From positions 124,001-188,000 of the forward strand of contig NZ_JBHEUZ010000002.1 in assembly GCF_041925275.1 (NCBI RefSeq): 64,000 nt of DNA. Reading direction: 5' to 3'. The notes below the pieces were generated by a model, which ran no database searches, was not told where the DNA came from, and saw nothing but the letters and a program-made list of their open reading frames with translations. Position numbers and translations under genes: made by a program. Origin of the DNA: Parapedobacter pyrenivorans_A. Its GTDB lineage: Bacteria; Bacteroidota; Bacteroidia; Sphingobacteriales; Sphingobacteriaceae. Shown here in pieces: positions 1 to 8,661 of this stretch (position 1 is the stretch's first letter; every line of letters starts with the position of its first letter).

Positions 1-88
1 CCGCCAAGGAAGCCGCGGTGGGGTCGGAGTAAACACTTACGGGTACTTTCTCGAAGCGTGTTTCTTCCAGTAAATTTAATCTTGCCAT
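1..88 (-). CDS. nagB: Glucosamine-6-phosphate deaminase, N-terminal fragment cut by window edge
   Basis: Only the first 29 codons are present, read leftward from an ATG at 88. The start reads MARLNLLEETRFEKVPVSVY, which I recognise as the N-terminus typical of Bacteroidota NagB. NagB converts glucosamine-6-phosphate to fructose-6-phosphate and ammonia in the cytoplasm, the last dedicated step of amino-sugar catabolism. It is divergent from a SusC operon that includes an M60 peptidase and lies near a GH109 alpha-GalNAcase gene, which fits amino-sugar use. A TATTTTTG -7 box lies just upstream and three LacI-type operators sit in the shared intergenic region. The identification rests on a short stretch, so a related sugar-phosphate isomerase-fold protein is possible. 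Confidence 0.72.
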   Translation of the reverse strand, partial: MARLNLLEETRFEKVPVSVYSDPTAASLA

Positions 89-116
89 TGTAAGGAATTA
101 CGTAAAAGGTGAGAAG

Positions 117-124
117 CAAAAATA
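117..124 (-). promoter_or_regulatory. Predicted -7 box of nagB
   Basis: Read on the minus strand this is TATTTTTG, an exact match to the Bacteroidota -7 consensus TAnnTTTG. It lies 28 bases before the nagB ATG at 88. No clean -33 TTTG was found at the right distance, so this is a single-element prediction. Confidence 0.45.
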
Positions 125-189
125 GTTATAAATGACATATATACAGCAAGTTTTTGGTGAAATATTTGTTGATCCATGTGGATTACGCT

Positions 190-202
190 ACGCAATCGTA
201 TG
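190..202 (+). promoter_or_regulatory. LacI-type operator, copy 1
   Basis: ACGCAATCGTATG. It shares the core ACGCAAYCG with three other sites in this locus and has the central CG with A/T-rich arms typical of LacI-family operators. It lies upstream of the nagB -7 box. Confidence 0.45.
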
Positions 203-305
203 CACGAAAGGTTTTTTTTCGGGGACCTTACGGGTATTTTGTTTTCTACCGCCCAACCTTACGATTCGAGTGAGTAAGTACGTCATGTAATTACACTGTT
301 ATACA

Positions 306-318
306 CAATCGATTGCGT
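306..318 (+). promoter_or_regulatory. LacI-type operator, copy 2
   Basis: CAATCGATTGCGT. The first ten bases form a perfect palindrome (CAATCGATTG) and the reverse complement reads ACGCAATCGATTG. It sits in the middle of the nagB-susC intergenic region, 9 bases before copy 3. Confidence 0.55.
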
Positions 319-326
319 AAAATGAA

Positions 327-339
327 CAAACGGTTGCGT
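327..339 (+). promoter_or_regulatory. LacI-type operator, copy 3
   Basis: CAAACGGTTGCGT, reverse complement ACGCAACCGTTTG. The same 13 bases recur exactly at 8555-8567 in front of the GH109 gene. An exact 13-base repeat in the control regions of two amino-sugar genes is strong support for a shared regulator. Confidence 0.6.
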
Positions 340-538
340 TGCTCCAGCGTTTCTTTTTGTCAAAAATCTACGTTAATCTTGTTTTGTCATTTCGGGTTTA
401 ACCCTACTGGCTGCACAATTCATACTGATTATATAACTAGTTTAAACTGAGGGAGGCTACACAAGTGAGGCGTACGGAATCGTACATCGGGCTTGACGCT
501 TTTTACTAAAAGTTTATACATCAAACAACAAATGCACC

Positions 539-3500
539 ATGATGAAACACTGTTTTACAACGTTAACGCTGCTATTTTGTGTCGTATGGGCACAGGCACA
601 ACAGCTAACGGTAACTGGTACCGTTAAGGACAAAGATGGCGTACCGCTGGCCGGAGTAACGGTCTTCGAGAAGGCCGTAGCTGCCAATCAAGTCCAAACC
701 AAGGAGGATGGCCAGTATAGTATCACTGTAGATGGCCAAAAAAGCATTTTAGTGTTCAGCTATGTAGGCTTTGAACCCGCTGAACACGCGGTCGGTACCC
801 GCACTCGTGTCGATGTGTCGCTATCAGAAGACGTATCTTCGCTAGACGAGGTAGTCATTGTGGGCTACCAACGCCAGTCGCGAAAAAAATCGACGAGTGC
901 TATACAGGTTATCGGCGGCGAAGAAATTGAAAACCTACCCGCTCCGAGTTTCGAATCCTTACTTCAAGGGCGCGTATCTGGGGTAAACATCCAAAATTTC
1001 ACCGGCGCCCCGGGTGCACGTAATACCTTTACCGTTCGTGGTAATACGACCATCTCGCAGGATTTGGGCTCCGAAATCGACTTGGCTAACACATTGAGTT
1101 CACCGCTTTTCATCATCGACGGAATGCCGGTATCGACCAATGACCTTGCCGGCTCCATGGCTACCGGTACCAATTACATTGCGGGAATCAATGTAAATGA
1201 TATCGCCACTATTGTTGTGCAAAAGGATGCCGCGGCCACCGCGGTATGGGGGTCGCGGGGGGCAAATGGCGTCATTGTGATCAATACAAAAAAAGGACGG
1301 CTCGGGAAGCCTAGCGTCCGTATCGGTTACTACGCGGGCATGACACAAACCCCCGAACTACAACGTACCATCGCAGGGGCGCAGGAACGTCGGCAAAAAA
1401 TGGGCTTAATGAAAGAATACGGTACGCATGACCAACTTGCAAATATCCCGCAGGTGCTTACAGACAGCCTCAACCCGAGTTTCAACAATGCTACCGATTG
1501 GCAAGAGTTATTCTATAATACAGGAATGCTCCAAAACATGGATGTTAACTTTTCAGGGGGCACTGAGCAATTGAACTATCGGCTTGGATTAAATTACTAC
1601 GATGAAGACGGTATTGTCAGGAACACCGGATTCACCCGTTATTCCCTCCGAGGAAACTTTAATTTCAACCTTTTCCCCATCGCACGTACCAACCTTATCG
1701 TCGCCGCTTCCCGCATGAATCGGAAGCGCGGCTTAGGCCGAACCCCTATAGATAATATCACACCTATCAATGCCGCTACACTACCTGCGTCTTTCATCCG
1801 GTTGGAGGATGCCGATTACGAATTTTACTATGGGCAATATGACCAATTGAAAGACGACAACATCACCGACGCCTTAAGCGTGTTTTCACAAACCGATATC
1901 GACATCCTAAAAAACTTGACGTATAGTTTTCAGGGCTCTATGCAGGGTACCTTAGACCGGCGAGACAGGTTCATGCCCACGACGATAGCAAGCGGTGGTC
2001 AATCCTTTGCCGCATCCGAGAAAAACGACAATTACGTTTACAACATTGCCAATATCATCAACTATACGCAAACCGTGGCCAATGAACATACGTTCATCCT
2101 CACGGGCATGCAGTCTCTTGATTACACGCAGCATAAAAAGTCCTATCTTATTGGATATAATGTGCCTACAGACGATATAGAGGTAGTAACCGGAATTGCA
2201 CAACGGGACCTCTCGGGATATTCTGATATTCGTGAAGCGGGCCTGTTGTCTTTTATGGGCCAATTTGCTTACGATTACAAATCGAAATATATCATCAATG
2301 CCTCCTGGCGCGCCGATGCGTCGTCTAGATTCGGCACCAACACCAAATGGGGTTATTTCCCCGCGGTATCATTTGCTTGGAATATCTCCGACGAAGCCTT
2401 TCTACAGTCCGTACCCTGGGTGAGTTTGCTCAAATTCCGTGCAAGCTGGGGTGAGTCAGGAACGCTTCCGCGCGATTTCTATGCACCGTTTAATGTGTGG
2501 GATCTTCCTTCCACCACCTACCGTGGCAATACCATCGCTGTCCCATCATTCTATCAGCCATTAACACTCACCAACCTCACGTGGAACAAGTCGGCCCAAA
2601 CAAACATTGGAACGGATTTCTCCCTTTTCGGAGGTAGATTTAATGGTATGATCGACGTATACCGTAAGGAAACCAAAGATCCGATCATGTCTTTTGACTT
2701 CCCTTTCTATACCGGATATACCAGTTTGTCATATAATGTTCCGATGACCATCCTCAACGAAGGTGTTGATGTACAGCTTACTTCAAATAACCTCAAAGCG
2801 TCCAGTGCACTGCAATGGTCTACCACGCTCAATCTTAGCTATAACAAGAATAGGTTGGGCTCCCTGCCAAACGGGGACCGTTCATTTTACCAGGGTGCCA
2901 GAGGTGGACAGCAACTCTTGTTCTCTGTGGGCTCTCCTATCTACCAGTGGGCACAGATGATTTATCAAGGCGTGTATACCCATGCCAATGAAATTCCTGT
3001 TAATCCGGTAACAGGCAGTAGACTTACTTATTTTAAGGGCAACTATGCAGTCCAGCCCGGGTTTCCCGATTGGCAGGATATCAATGGCGATTGGGATGTT
3101 TGGAGCGACGAAGACCGTGGAGCAGCAGATGGTGATCTAACCCCAACGGGCGACCCAAATCCGAGATTTACGGGCGGGTTATATAACGAATTTAACTGGA
3201 AGGGTATTTCCGTTGGAATCCTCGGTGTGTTCACTTTCAAACGAGACATCATCAATACTTTTATGGCCGATCAGTACAATGGCGTATGGAACTTCGGTGG
3301 CATCAACAATTTTGCTAACCAACGGCTTCCCGATTACAGCAAAGAAAACTATTGGACGCCAAGCAAGGCGGAGGACCCTAATTACCAAGCGGACTTTCCC
3401 TCGTTGAGCCCTTATGGCCCCAACTATTATCAGTTTCTCCCTTTCAGTACCTTGTGGAATGAAAACGGTAATTATTTTAAAATAAAAACCGTTACGTTGG

Positions 3501-3703
3501 GTTATTCCTTTTCCTCCCAACTGTTGCAACGCGCCGGCATTGGGTTACAGGGCGCACGCTTGTACGCTATCATGGATAATATCTTAACTTTTCAATCAGC
3601 TTCCGTCCCCGATGCCGAGCTGATCACCCCGCAAGGTGAATACGATGGCGGGGCATATCCATTGCCGCGCAAATTTACGTTCGGCGTGGAAATCACCTTT
3701 TAA
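539..3703 (+). CDS. SusC/RagA-family TonB-linked outer-membrane receptor
   Basis: A 1054-residue outer-membrane transporter that should import oligosaccharides or glycopeptides together with the SusD homologue that follows. It has a signal peptide ending near AQAQ (residues 18-21), a carboxypeptidase-regulatory-like domain at about 24-100 (VTGTVKDKDGVPLAGVTV), the SusC motif region around 105-120, a plug domain to about 250 (IDGMPVSTND, GANGVIVINTKKG) and a C-terminal barrel ending in aromatic residues (FGVEITF). First gene of an operon with SusD, a fasciclin-like lipoprotein, a DUF1735-like lipoprotein and an M60 peptidase. Substrate is inferred from that context. Its N-terminal domain differs from that of the three receptors in region 2. 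LacI-type operators lie upstream. Confidence 0.95.
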   Translation: MMKHCFTTLTLLFCVVWAQAQQLTVTGTVKDKDGVPLAGVTVFEKAVAANQVQTKEDGQYSITVDGQKSILVFSYVGFEPAEHAVGTRTRVDVSLSEDVSSLDEVVIVGYQRQSRKKSTSAIQVIGGEEIENLPAPSFESLLQGRVSGVNIQNFTGAPGARNTFTVRGNTTISQDLGSEIDLANTLSSPLFIIDGMPVSTNDLAGSMATGTNYIAGINVNDIATIVVQKDAAATAVWGSRGANGVIVINTKKGRLGKPSVRIGYYAGMTQTPELQRTIAGAQERRQKMGLMKEYGTHDQLANIPQVLTDSLNPSFNNATDWQELFYNTGMLQNMDVNFSGGTEQLNYRLGLNYYDEDGIVRNTGFTRYSLRGNFNFNLFPIARTNLIVAASRMNRKRGLGRTPIDNITPINAATLPASFIRLEDADYEFYYGQYDQLKDDNITDALSVFSQTDIDILKNLTYSFQGSMQGTLDRRDRFMPTTIASGGQSFAASEKNDNYVYNIANIINYTQTVANEHTFILTGMQSLDYTQHKKSYLIGYNVPTDDIEVVTGIAQRDLSGYSDIREAGLLSFMGQFAYDYKSKYIINASWRADASSRFGTNTKWGYFPAVSFAWNISDEAFLQSVPWVSLLKFRASWGESGTLPRDFYAPFNVWDLPSTTYRGNTIAVPSFYQPLTLTNLTWNKSAQTNIGTDFSLFGGRFNGMIDVYRKETKDPIMSFDFPFYTGYTSLSYNVPMTILNEGVDVQLTSNNLKASSALQWSTTLNLSYNKNRLGSLPNGDRSFYQGARGGQQLLFSVGSPIYQWAQMIYQGVYTHANEIPVNPVTGSRLTYFKGNYAVQPGFPDWQDINGDWDVWSDEDRGAADGDLTPTGDPNPRFTGGLYNEFNWKGISVGILGVFTFKRDIINTFMADQYNGVWNFGGINNFANQRLPDYSKENYWTPSKAEDPNYQADFPSLSPYGPNYYQFLPFSTLWNENGNYFKIKTVTLGYSFSSQLLQRAGIGLQGARLYAIMDNILTFQSASVPDAELITPQGEYDGGAYPLPRKFTFGVEITF

Positions 3704-3737
3704 TTCTTAATTGGATAACGTTGAAATGAGGATAATC

Positions 3738-5192
3738 ATGAAAACACGACTTAATAGAATATTTACATACCTGATGGCCGTAGCTATTACAGGTAGTGCA
3801 CTTATCGGATGCCAAAAGTACATCAATCTGGAACCGAAAAACTCAACTTACGACGGTGTATTCTGGGTGAATGGAGCTAACGTGCAAAAAGCGCTATCGG
3901 GCGCATACTCGATGCTTCGTAACGCTTTTCGCCAAGACCGAAGTTATTTTATCTTTGGAGACGTTGCGGCCAATAATTTCGTGTTGGGCGGTGATTTCTG
4001 GAACTATAATACGTTCGTTGAAAGCGGCAATTTTCGATTTGGCTATGCGCCTTATCTAGAAGGCTCTGTATGGAATTGGAGCCGGTTTTACGGCATCATC
4101 AACCAATGTCACCTCATCGTAGAAAACACCGCTGCCATTGATGTATCGAAATTTAGCGGCGGCGAAGCCCAGCAACGGCAGCTCGAAGGCGAAGCCCGCT
4201 TTCTGCGCGCATTTACCTATTTTTATATGCAGCGCGTTTGGGGAGACGTCGTACTTACCAAAGAATCATTCCGCGATCCGCAGAATATCCCAATCATCCC
4301 ACGTATCCCGGAAGAAGAAACATTAGCGTTCTGCATTGAAGACTTGGAGAAAAGCATCGCGCTTCTGGACAACGCCAGTGATAAAGCACTGGCCGGTAAA
4401 GGGGCTGCACAAGCACTGCTTGCACATATCTATGCCTGGAAGCATGATTACCAGCAGGCCGAATCGTATGCCAACGACGTCATCAATGGCCCCTACGCTT
4501 TGGAGGATATCGAAAACTATGTCGATATCTGGAAAGGCAATTCGCAAGAAAGCATCTTTGAACTGAACATGCTGTTTGATGCCGTAAGCAACGAAGCGAC
4601 TTCAGGATTCTTCAATATCTTTTTAACAGACCCCTTTATCCGCAACAAGTCGGCTGCATCGTCTTGGACCATAGGGCAAGAAGTTTCTCAATTACTTTTT
4701 GACGAGGACGAGGCTCGGTTTGACACGATAACGACCCCGGGGGCAAGTTCGACACTGCTGTTGAATAAATACCGAGGTGTCGACTACTACGATGCCAACA
4801 ATCCCAACACCTATGTAGTCAGCAACAACCTGGTGTTGTACCGGCTGGCCGATATCTACTTGCTGCGTGCGGAAGCGCGCTTCAAGAACGGCAACGAAAC
4901 CGGGGCGCTAGGAGACCTCAATGTTATTCGTCAACGCGCTAAGCTAGCGGATTTCGCTGGTTCCGGCGATGCGCTCTTCAACGAAATCTTTGACGAGCGG
5001 CGTCGCGAACTGATAGGCGAAGGCCATACGCAGTTTGACATGATCCGGATGGAGCAACTGCAACGGTTGTACCCCTCGCAATATACCGACGAGCGGATCG
5101 CAAAACAAGGGTATTATTGGCCATTGAATATGCGCACCCTGCTTCCGCAAAACCCGGAACTCACCCAAAATGAATGGTGGAGTTCAAACTAG
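3738..5192 (+). CDS. SusD/RagB-family nutrient-binding lipoprotein
   Basis: A 484-residue surface lipoprotein that pairs with the preceding SusC. The ATG at 3738 is preferred over upstream TTG and ATG codons because it follows an AGGA-type ribosome site and gives a compact lipoprotein signal (ITGSALIGC). Typical SusD features are visible: a helical TPR-like scaffold with EGEARFLRAFTYFYMQRVWGD, a central ADIYLLRAEARFKNG helix, DERRRELIGEG, and a C-terminus ending in NPELTQNEWW. It starts 34 bases after the SusC stop, so it should be co-transcribed and co-assembled. The ligand cannot be read from the sequence. Confidence 0.94.
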   Translation: MKTRLNRIFTYLMAVAITGSALIGCQKYINLEPKNSTYDGVFWVNGANVQKALSGAYSMLRNAFRQDRSYFIFGDVAANNFVLGGDFWNYNTFVESGNFRFGYAPYLEGSVWNWSRFYGIINQCHLIVENTAAIDVSKFSGGEAQQRQLEGEARFLRAFTYFYMQRVWGDVVLTKESFRDPQNIPIIPRIPEEETLAFCIEDLEKSIALLDNASDKALAGKGAAQALLAHIYAWKHDYQQAESYANDVINGPYALEDIENYVDIWKGNSQESIFELNMLFDAVSNEATSGFFNIFLTDPFIRNKSAASSWTIGQEVSQLLFDEDEARFDTITTPGASSTLLLNKYRGVDYYDANNPNTYVVSNNLVLYRLADIYLLRAEARFKNGNETGALGDLNVIRQRAKLADFAGSGDALFNEIFDERRRELIGEGHTQFDMIRMEQLQRLYPSQYTDERIAKQGYYWPLNMRTLLPQNPELTQNEWWSSN

Positions 5193-5217
5193 TGTCAAAC
5201 ATTCAAATTGATTGAAA

Positions 5218-5913
5218 ATGAAACTATCGATAAATAACTTGATTTTCGCAGCAGTAGTTACGCTCGCTATAGCATCCTGCAAACAGGACGACTACTTTGT
5301 GGGGGGAGACCTGCACAACCCCAATGTACCTTATACCACCTATGACTTCCTTAGAAATAATGACCGTGGATTGTTTGACACATTATTGATGTTGGTAGAT
5401 GCTGCGGGGATGCAGGAAGAGATAAACCAATCGGGCATCACATTTTTTGCACCAACGGATTACTCCATCAAGAACTATGTCGCGGCGCGTACGGCAATTG
5501 AACAAAACATAGACCCCTTCCGAATGTGGACCGTTGATTCCATTATGAAGTATGAGTTATCCCAATTCGCCGACTCTTTGCGGATGTACATCGTACCCGA
5601 AACCATCAGCTATGACGATTTGAATTTAAATGGTGATGGCGTGCTCTACCAAACGTTAAATGATGATTATGTCGCAGTAACATACGAGGAGACCGATGAT
5701 CCCGCTTTAGGATACAATCCCAACAGCTCCCACTTTCCACGGATTATGTATTACAACTATGTGAAAATCCCCAGCGGAACCGAACCAGACTCGGACGCTT
5801 CCCTGTCTTTCATCCGCACCCGCGTGCAGACATCCGGTGTAATCAGTACGACAGGCCGGGTCAATGTATTAGAAAATGGCCATCGGCTATTTTTCTTTCG
5901 ACAAAACTTATGA
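5218..5913 (+). CDS. Fasciclin-like surface lipoprotein
   Basis: A 231-residue predicted lipoprotein with a signal peptide ending IASC. The segment from about residue 45 (GLFDTLLMLVDAAGM, then SGITFFAPTDYSIKNY) matches the fasciclin (FAS1) pattern of an H1-like region followed by TFFAPTDxA. It lies third in the SusCD operon, where accessory binding lipoproteins usually sit, so a role as a surface glycan- or glycoprotein-binding protein is inferred. The TTG six bases upstream would add only two residues, so the ATG at 5218 is preferred. The second half is less FAS1-like. Confidence 0.72.
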   Translation: MKLSINNLIFAAVVTLAIASCKQDDYFVGGDLHNPNVPYTTYDFLRNNDRGLFDTLLMLVDAAGMQEEINQSGITFFAPTDYSIKNYVAARTAIEQNIDPFRMWTVDSIMKYELSQFADSLRMYIVPETISYDDLNLNGDGVLYQTLNDDYVAVTYEETDDPALGYNPNSSHFPRIMYYNYVKIPSGTEPDSDASLSFIRTRVQTSGVISTTGRVNVLENGHRLFFFRQNL

Positions 5914-5945
5914 TTGATTTATGTATATCACAAATTTGTAAAGCA

Positions 5946-6935
5946 ATGAAACGCAATATAAAATTAAGTATTCTGGCAGCAGCATCCCTTGCTATGGCTG
6001 CAGTGGCGTGCAAAAAAGTTCCCGACGGTTTTCTTAGCGATTACATCCGCTACGAAGAGCTCCCCATAAACGTACCCCAAGGTAGGGCATATGTGAGCTA
6101 TGCACTCAATCCGGATGGCTCAAACAAGCCGGCGACGATTAAATTGCTGAACGTATATGATAAGGCCACGGGTAACGATGTAACGGATCTCTTTATGCAA
6201 AAATACGAGCTCCCGGTGTGGACAGGATATTACGATCCGAAGGTTGACACGACATTGGAGCTTATTGATGCCAAAAGGAAAGACTCGCTGGTGTATCCCA
6301 TCAGCATCAATACTTCTAGTGGCCAATTGGAAGCCAACCGGGCTACAGTAAACTTACCACTAGGTTCGTATGAATTTGATTTGGAAGTTACCAATTCGGC
6401 AGGCACAAAGCAATATCCACGTATAGGCGAGTTTAATCTCAACGAAGCGCCTTTTTTTGAAATTCCTGCCGTACGCAGCACGGTAGCTATGAAAGTCGGA
6501 GCGGAGTCGACTACCCAATTGCTTCCGGCGGGCGGCATTGAGGTAAACCGCATAGGTGATGACGAAGACAAAATCATCGTAAGGATTGTTGATGAAAACG
6601 GGATATCATTCAACCCGAAGGCTGGAGAAATAGCGCGGCGCCCGGCTTCCGGTACAAGCGGTGGCTGGCTCCAAACCATGCAAGATTATTCGCTCAGCTA
6701 CGAACTGTTTGATGATCGCATGGAATTCATTTATGGCGTCGTGCCCTTCCCACTCAACTCGCTCGGGAACGGGTTTAACTATTATTACCGCATCCCAACA
6801 GAGTATGTCCATTTTGACGAAAGCCTGGGATTGCCGGATGATACCTACTCCTGCAACGCCCGATTTTCGTTCCGAGCGTTTTTGCCGGGTACATACGAAA
6901 TAACCGTCATCGTTGAAGGAATTACAAAAAGGTAA
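5946..6935 (+). CDS. DUF1735-like surface lipoprotein
   Basis: A 329-residue lipoprotein with signal peptide MKRNIKLSILAAASLAMAA followed by VAC. After the lipid anchor the layout resembles the DUF1735 (BT_3987-like) proteins of polysaccharide utilisation loci: a first beta domain (about 30-170, with conserved LPLGSYEFDLEVTNSAGTKQ) followed by a second beta domain near the C-terminus (LPGTYEITVIVEG). Such proteins are surface glycan-binding accessory lipoproteins. The start is placed at the ATG that opens a normal signal peptide, although the frame is open 12 codons further. The family name is my recognition by pattern, not a search result. Confidence 0.62.
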   Translation: MKRNIKLSILAAASLAMAAVACKKVPDGFLSDYIRYEELPINVPQGRAYVSYALNPDGSNKPATIKLLNVYDKATGNDVTDLFMQKYELPVWTGYYDPKVDTTLELIDAKRKDSLVYPISINTSSGQLEANRATVNLPLGSYEFDLEVTNSAGTKQYPRIGEFNLNEAPFFEIPAVRSTVAMKVGAESTTQLLPAGGIEVNRIGDDEDKIIVRIVDENGISFNPKAGEIARRPASGTSGGWLQTMQDYSLSYELFDDRMEFIYGVVPFPLNSLGNGFNYYYRIPTEYVHFDESLGLPDDTYSCNARFSFRAFLPGTYEITVIVEGITKR

Positions 6936-6953
6936 CCATAAACATATACATAA

Positions 6954-8537
6954 GTGAAAACGAGAAGATTATTTGTACTGCCGCTTCTGGTCCTGGCGTT
7001 ACTTCAGGCCCAAGCACAGTCTGCCGATGAACTGGCAGCCATCTACGACGACCTATCGATTTTCGAAAGCCCGATGGCAAGCTCGTTGAAAAAAGGAGTC
7101 AAGAAGAAAGATGTTGAGCGCGTGCAGAACGCCCAATTAAAGGAAACAGCCCGTCAGCTCCTTACTGGCCAGTATGATGCGAAATTTCGCTACGCCAATT
7201 ACGAAGCGTACTTAGCGCCAACCACGTTGGGCCACCAATTAATGATTGGCGACGGATATAGCAAATACGAAAACATGACAGGCGTCTACTTACCCGTCGG
7301 CAAACACGTGGTGCTGGTTGACGGCATTGCCCAAGGCCAAACGGTGAATCTGCTCATTCCCAATTGGAACCGGCGTGCGCCTGAAGGCATTGAACCCACC
7401 AAAGACCCTGCGGGTTGGGGCATCGTGCGCCAAGAAATTCCATTGCATAACGGTGTGAATATCATCGAAGTAACCGATTTTGATGGGTTGGCCTATATCG
7501 ATTATTTCTCTGACACGCCCGAAAACGAAACCCCCATACAGGTGCATTTCCCCGCTGCAACGGTAAACGGGTACTTTGATGTGGCAGAAAACGACGATAG
7601 CGACTGGAATAGGCTTATTGACCATGCTGTCTATCCCATCATTGATGCCCGCGGAAAGCATATCCAAATCGCTTACCCGGCAGCCGATTGCAAAAAATAT
7701 GCTTATGGAAGAGGTGTCGAGCTAATCAGCAACTACGACTCGCTGGTATATCGCCAGCATCGGCTGATGGGATTGGTGAAATATGACAGAATGCCCAGCA
7801 ACCGCATACTGGCAAGGGTAAACTACAATTATTACATGTTCCGGGATGGCGATGGTGTGGCCTACATGGGTACGGATCCCGGCAATGCAATGCCCTTGGT
7901 GGTGGACCCCAACCGGGTGATATCGGGCGACCCCTGCTGGGGGTTCAGCCACGAGGTGGGCCATGTGCACCAACTGCGGCCGGCGTTCAATTGGGGCGGC
8001 TTGGGAGAAGTAAGCAACAATGTGTTTTCATTGTATGTAACGACATCCTTCGGCAATAAAAGCCGGATTTCCGAACAGGGAAATTACCAAAAAGCACGCG
8101 AAAGCATCATCGAAGGGAAGATCAGCTACCTGCAAGATGCAGACGTGTTCAACCGACTGGTTCCGTTCTGGCAATTGCAACTGTATTTTTCGGGCGTAGG
8201 CGAAAATCCAGACTTTTATCCCGATTTATTCGAGGCATTCCGGATGCAGGCGGCCGAGGATAGGCGCCCAAGGCGAAGGGGTGGATGGGGTGATCGCGGA
8301 GACAATCCAGCTCCCTACCAGCTCAACTTTATCAAAACAGCCTGTAAAGTGGGAAAGGTGGATCTGACCGACTTTTTTGACCAATACGGCTTTTTCTATG
8401 TTGGCGATTTCGACTACGAGGACTACGGGAACTACCATTACAGCATGACCCAGGAAATGGTCGATCAGTGTAAAGCTGAGATAAAGGCGATGGGCCTGCC
8501 CAGGCCGAAGATAGGAATCAGCGGCCTTAGCGACTGA
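6954..8537 (+). CDS. M60-family (enhancin/mucinase-type) zinc metallopeptidase
   Basis: A 527-residue secreted protein starting at GTG with signal peptide MKTRRLFVLPLLVLALLQAQ. It carries the M60 zinc signature HEVGH at residues 333-337 with the expected third ligand E352 in GGLGEVSNN, plus the typical FSHEVGHVHQ context. M60-like peptidases of Bacteroidota cleave O-glycoproteins, often recognising GalNAc-type O-glycans (family knowledge). Last gene of the SusCD operon, and the next gene encodes a GH109 alpha-N-acetylgalactosaminidase, so mucin-like glycoprotein is the likely target. An Arg/Gly-rich loop (residues 436-449) interrupts the C-terminal part. Nothing appears to be missing from the active site. 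Confidence 0.9.
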   Translation: MKTRRLFVLPLLVLALLQAQAQSADELAAIYDDLSIFESPMASSLKKGVKKKDVERVQNAQLKETARQLLTGQYDAKFRYANYEAYLAPTTLGHQLMIGDGYSKYENMTGVYLPVGKHVVLVDGIAQGQTVNLLIPNWNRRAPEGIEPTKDPAGWGIVRQEIPLHNGVNIIEVTDFDGLAYIDYFSDTPENETPIQVHFPAATVNGYFDVAENDDSDWNRLIDHAVYPIIDARGKHIQIAYPAADCKKYAYGRGVELISNYDSLVYRQHRLMGLVKYDRMPSNRILARVNYNYYMFRDGDGVAYMGTDPGNAMPLVVDPNRVISGDPCWGFSHEVGHVHQLRPAFNWGGLGEVSNNVFSLYVTTSFGNKSRISEQGNYQKARESIIEGKISYLQDADVFNRLVPFWQLQLYFSGVGENPDFYPDLFEAFRMQAAEDRRPRRRGGWGDRGDNPAPYQLNFIKTACKVGKVDLTDFFDQYGFFYVGDFDYEDYGNYHYSMTQEMVDQCKAEIKAMGLPRPKIGISGLSD

Positions 8538-8554
8538 ACACAATAAAATTCAAG

Positions 8555-8567
8555 CAAACGGTTGCGT
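8555..8567 (+). promoter_or_regulatory. LacI-type operator, copy 4, upstream of the GH109 gene
   Basis: CAAACGGTTGCGT, identical to 327-339. It ends 11 bases before the -33 box of the GH109 promoter. Its position suggests that the GH109 gene is controlled together with nagB and the SusC operon. Confidence 0.6.
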
Positions 8568-8578
8568 AACGTTCACAT

Positions 8579-8609
8579 TTTGATAACTCAGCAAACTATC
8601 CTATACTTG
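8579..8609 (+). promoter_or_regulatory. Predicted promoter of the GH109 gene
   Basis: TTTG at 8579-8582 (-33) and TATACTTG at 8602-8609 (-7), separated by 19 bases. This fits the Bacteroidota arrangement TTTG-N17-23-TAnnTTTG with one mismatch. It lies 52 bases before the chosen ATG at 8662. Confidence 0.55.
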
Positions 8610-8661
8610 TTAACCCAACAAGGTGTGATATGTGGTTGCTAACCACTCTAAAATGCTAAAT

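Noticed and set aside
3711..3737. TTG at 3711 as start of the first SusD
   Set aside because: It would put nine polar residues before a normal lipoprotein signal; ATG 3738 with an AGGA ribosome site is better.
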